A DNA stretch of 13,541 bases from Sva-07 sp964651825 (lineage in GTDB: Bacteria; Actinomycetota; Acidimicrobiia; Acidimicrobiales; Ilumatobacteraceae). How positions within the stretch are numbered: the stretch's first letter is position 1; each line of letters opens with the position of its first letter. Positions 12,343 through 13,541 of this stretch are shown piece after piece. Location: NCBI GenBank assembly GCA_964651825.1, contig CAZYWK010000097.1, positions 1 through 13,541 of the forward strand, given 5' to 3'. Below the pieces are notes generated by a model. It made no database searches. It was not told the DNA's origin and was given only the letters and a program-made list of their open reading frames with translations. Both the position numbers and the translations under genes were made by a program.

Positions 12343-13541
12343 GCAGCACCGACGAACGCAGCGACGCGCCCGCGGGCGCGCTCGGCGGGGCCCGCACCAC
12401 CGACGACGCCGACGATCTCACCGTCATCCAGACGACCGGCCGCGAGGCGCGCCAGGGCCCCGGCGCGTGGAACTCGGCGATGCCCACGGAGAAGAGCCGC
12501 GACTTCCGTGGCACCGTGCGCCGGCTCGCCACGATCGTCGGCGACGAGGTTCCGGTGCTGGCCGTCGTCGGTGCGCTCACCGTCGTCAGCGTCACGCTGG
12601 TGGTGCTCGGGCCCTGGTTGCTCGGCGGTGCCACCGACATCATCGTCGACGGCGTGATGACCGGGCAGATCGACTTCGCCGCGCTGCACCGTCGCCTCGC
12701 TGTGATCGTCGGGATCTACACGCTGAGCTGGGCGCTCGGCTACGGCCAGGCCTACCTGCTCACCGGCGCCCTCCAACGATCGATGCTCCGGCTGCGCCGT
12801 TCGGTCGAGGCCAAGCTCCACCGCCTCCCGCTCGCCTACGTCGACGGCCAGGCCCGCGGCGACCTGCTCAGCCGGGTCACCAACGACATCGACAACCTCG
12901 CCCAGAGTCTCCAGCAGAGCGCCAGCCAGATCCTGACGGCCCTGTTGACGGTGATCGGTGTGACGGTGATGATGTTCGCCGTCTCGCCGCTGCTCGCGGC
13001 GATCGCGATGGTCACCGTGCCGGTCTCGCTGTGGCTGATGCGGCGCATCGCCGGCCGGGCGAAGCCGAAGTTCATGGCCCAGTGGCGCTCGACCGGCGAG
13101 CTCAACGGCCAGGCCGAAGAGGTGTTTGCCGGCCACGCGATCATCACCACGTTCGGCCGCCAGGACGAGGTGTGCGCCCGCTTCGAGGAGGAGAACGAGC
13201 GGATGTACACGGCCAGCCGCTCGGCCCAGTTCTCCTCCAGCCTGATCCAGCCGCTGATGGGCCTGAGCGGCAACCTGCAGTTCGTGACGATCGCCGTCGT
13301 CGGTGGCCTGCGGGTGGCGAGCGGGTCGATCTCGGTCGGCGACGTCCAGGCGATGCTCCAGTACGTCAACCGGTTCAGCCAGCCGCTGCAGCAGCTCGCC
13401 TCGATGAGCGCCACCTTCCAGTCCGGCCTCGCCTCGCTCGAGCGGGTCGTGGAACTGCTCGACGCCGAGGAGATCAGTGCCGACCCGGAGCCCACGGGCG
13501 TCGCCTCCCCGACGCTCGGGCGGGTCGTGTTCGACGACGTC
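12339..13541 (+). CDS. ABC exporter half-transporter, partner subunit (3' end outside window)
   Basis: The open frame starts at an ATG overlapping the previous stop (ATGA) and runs 401 codons to the window end without a stop. It opens with a hydrophilic, acidic extension of about 50 residues. The PTEKSRDF motif (49-56) and a transmembrane domain follow: helices near 73-95, 118-145, 195-240 and 310-345. The intracellular loop LLSRVTNDIDNL and the coupling-helix region QAEEVFAGHAIITTFGR are typical of type IV (MsbA-like) exporters. The window ends in VVFDDV, just where the nucleotide-binding domain begins, so its ATPase motifs cannot be read. By analogy it should carry the catalytic Glu and His and a divergent signature motif. 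Confidence 0.9.
   Translation, partial: MSSTDERSDAPAGALGGARTTDDADDLTVIQTTGREARQGPGAWNSAMPTEKSRDFRGTVRRLATIVGDEVPVLAVVGALTVVSVTLVVLGPWLLGGATDIIVDGVMTGQIDFAALHRRLAVIVGIYTLSWALGYGQAYLLTGALQRSMLRLRRSVEAKLHRLPLAYVDGQARGDLLSRVTNDIDNLAQSLQQSASQILTALLTVIGVTVMMFAVSPLLAAIAMVTVPVSLWLMRRIAGRAKPKFMAQWRSTGELNGQAEEVFAGHAIITTFGRQDEVCARFEEENERMYTASRSAQFSSSLIQPLMGLSGNLQFVTIAVVGGLRVASGSISVGDVQAMLQYVNRFSQPLQQLASMSATFQSGLASLERVVELLDAEEISADPEPTGVASPTLGRVVFDDV

Noticed and set aside
1..13541. CRISPR arrays, insertion sequences, prophage genes, toxin-antitoxin or defence systems
   Set aside because: No regularly spaced repeats, terminal inverted repeats, transposases, integrases or defence-type domains were seen on either strand.

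Overview
The window comes from a high-GC actinobacterium. Its gene content fits Acidimicrobiia such as Ilumatobacter and relatives: an F420-type luciferase-like oxidoreductase, a split-barrel/DUF2470 protein, several TetR/AraC-type controls, and genes that mostly lack a Shine-Dalgarno sequence but carry a -10 box placed for leaderless transcripts. The lineage is inferred from style and content, not from a marker phylogeny.

Layout. Positions 1-383 (minus) hold nearly all of tmRNA (ssrA), cut by the window edge inside the CCA end. Next come a HugZ-like FMN/heme-type protein (minus) diverging from a PIG-L/LmbE deacetylase (plus), then a lipoprotein M14 zinc carboxypeptidase with a Thr-rich stalk (plus). 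Converging on the peptidase are a VOC protein and a minimal AraC regulator, an F420-type LLM oxidoreductase and a metallo-beta-lactamase-fold hydrolase (all minus). From about 6070 to 9930 lies a catabolic-looking module. A PanE/ApbA-type reductase (plus) converges on a minus-strand operon of Rieske oxygenase, a small helical protein and an HSL-family hydrolase. A nearly identical 19-bp operator-like sequence lies at each outer end of the module, and a 9-bp hairpin lies at its convergent centre. From 9996 to the window end is an efflux module: a TetR repressor with a perfect palindrome over its promoter, then two tightly overlapping ABC exporter half-transporters. The first has a degenerate ATPase site and the second is cut by the window edge.

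How it works together. The sequence supports two regulatory units. One is a motif-bounded oxygenase/hydrolase/reductase module that is probably controlled by a regulator outside the window. The other is an autoregulated TetR-ABC heterodimeric exporter operon. The remaining genes look like independent single-gene units with their own leaderless promoters. No insertion sequences, CRISPR arrays, integrases or phage genes were seen. The most notable points are the duplicated operator, the consistent leaderless promoter geometry, the degenerate ABC site, and the small protein of unknown function coupled to the Rieske oxygenase.
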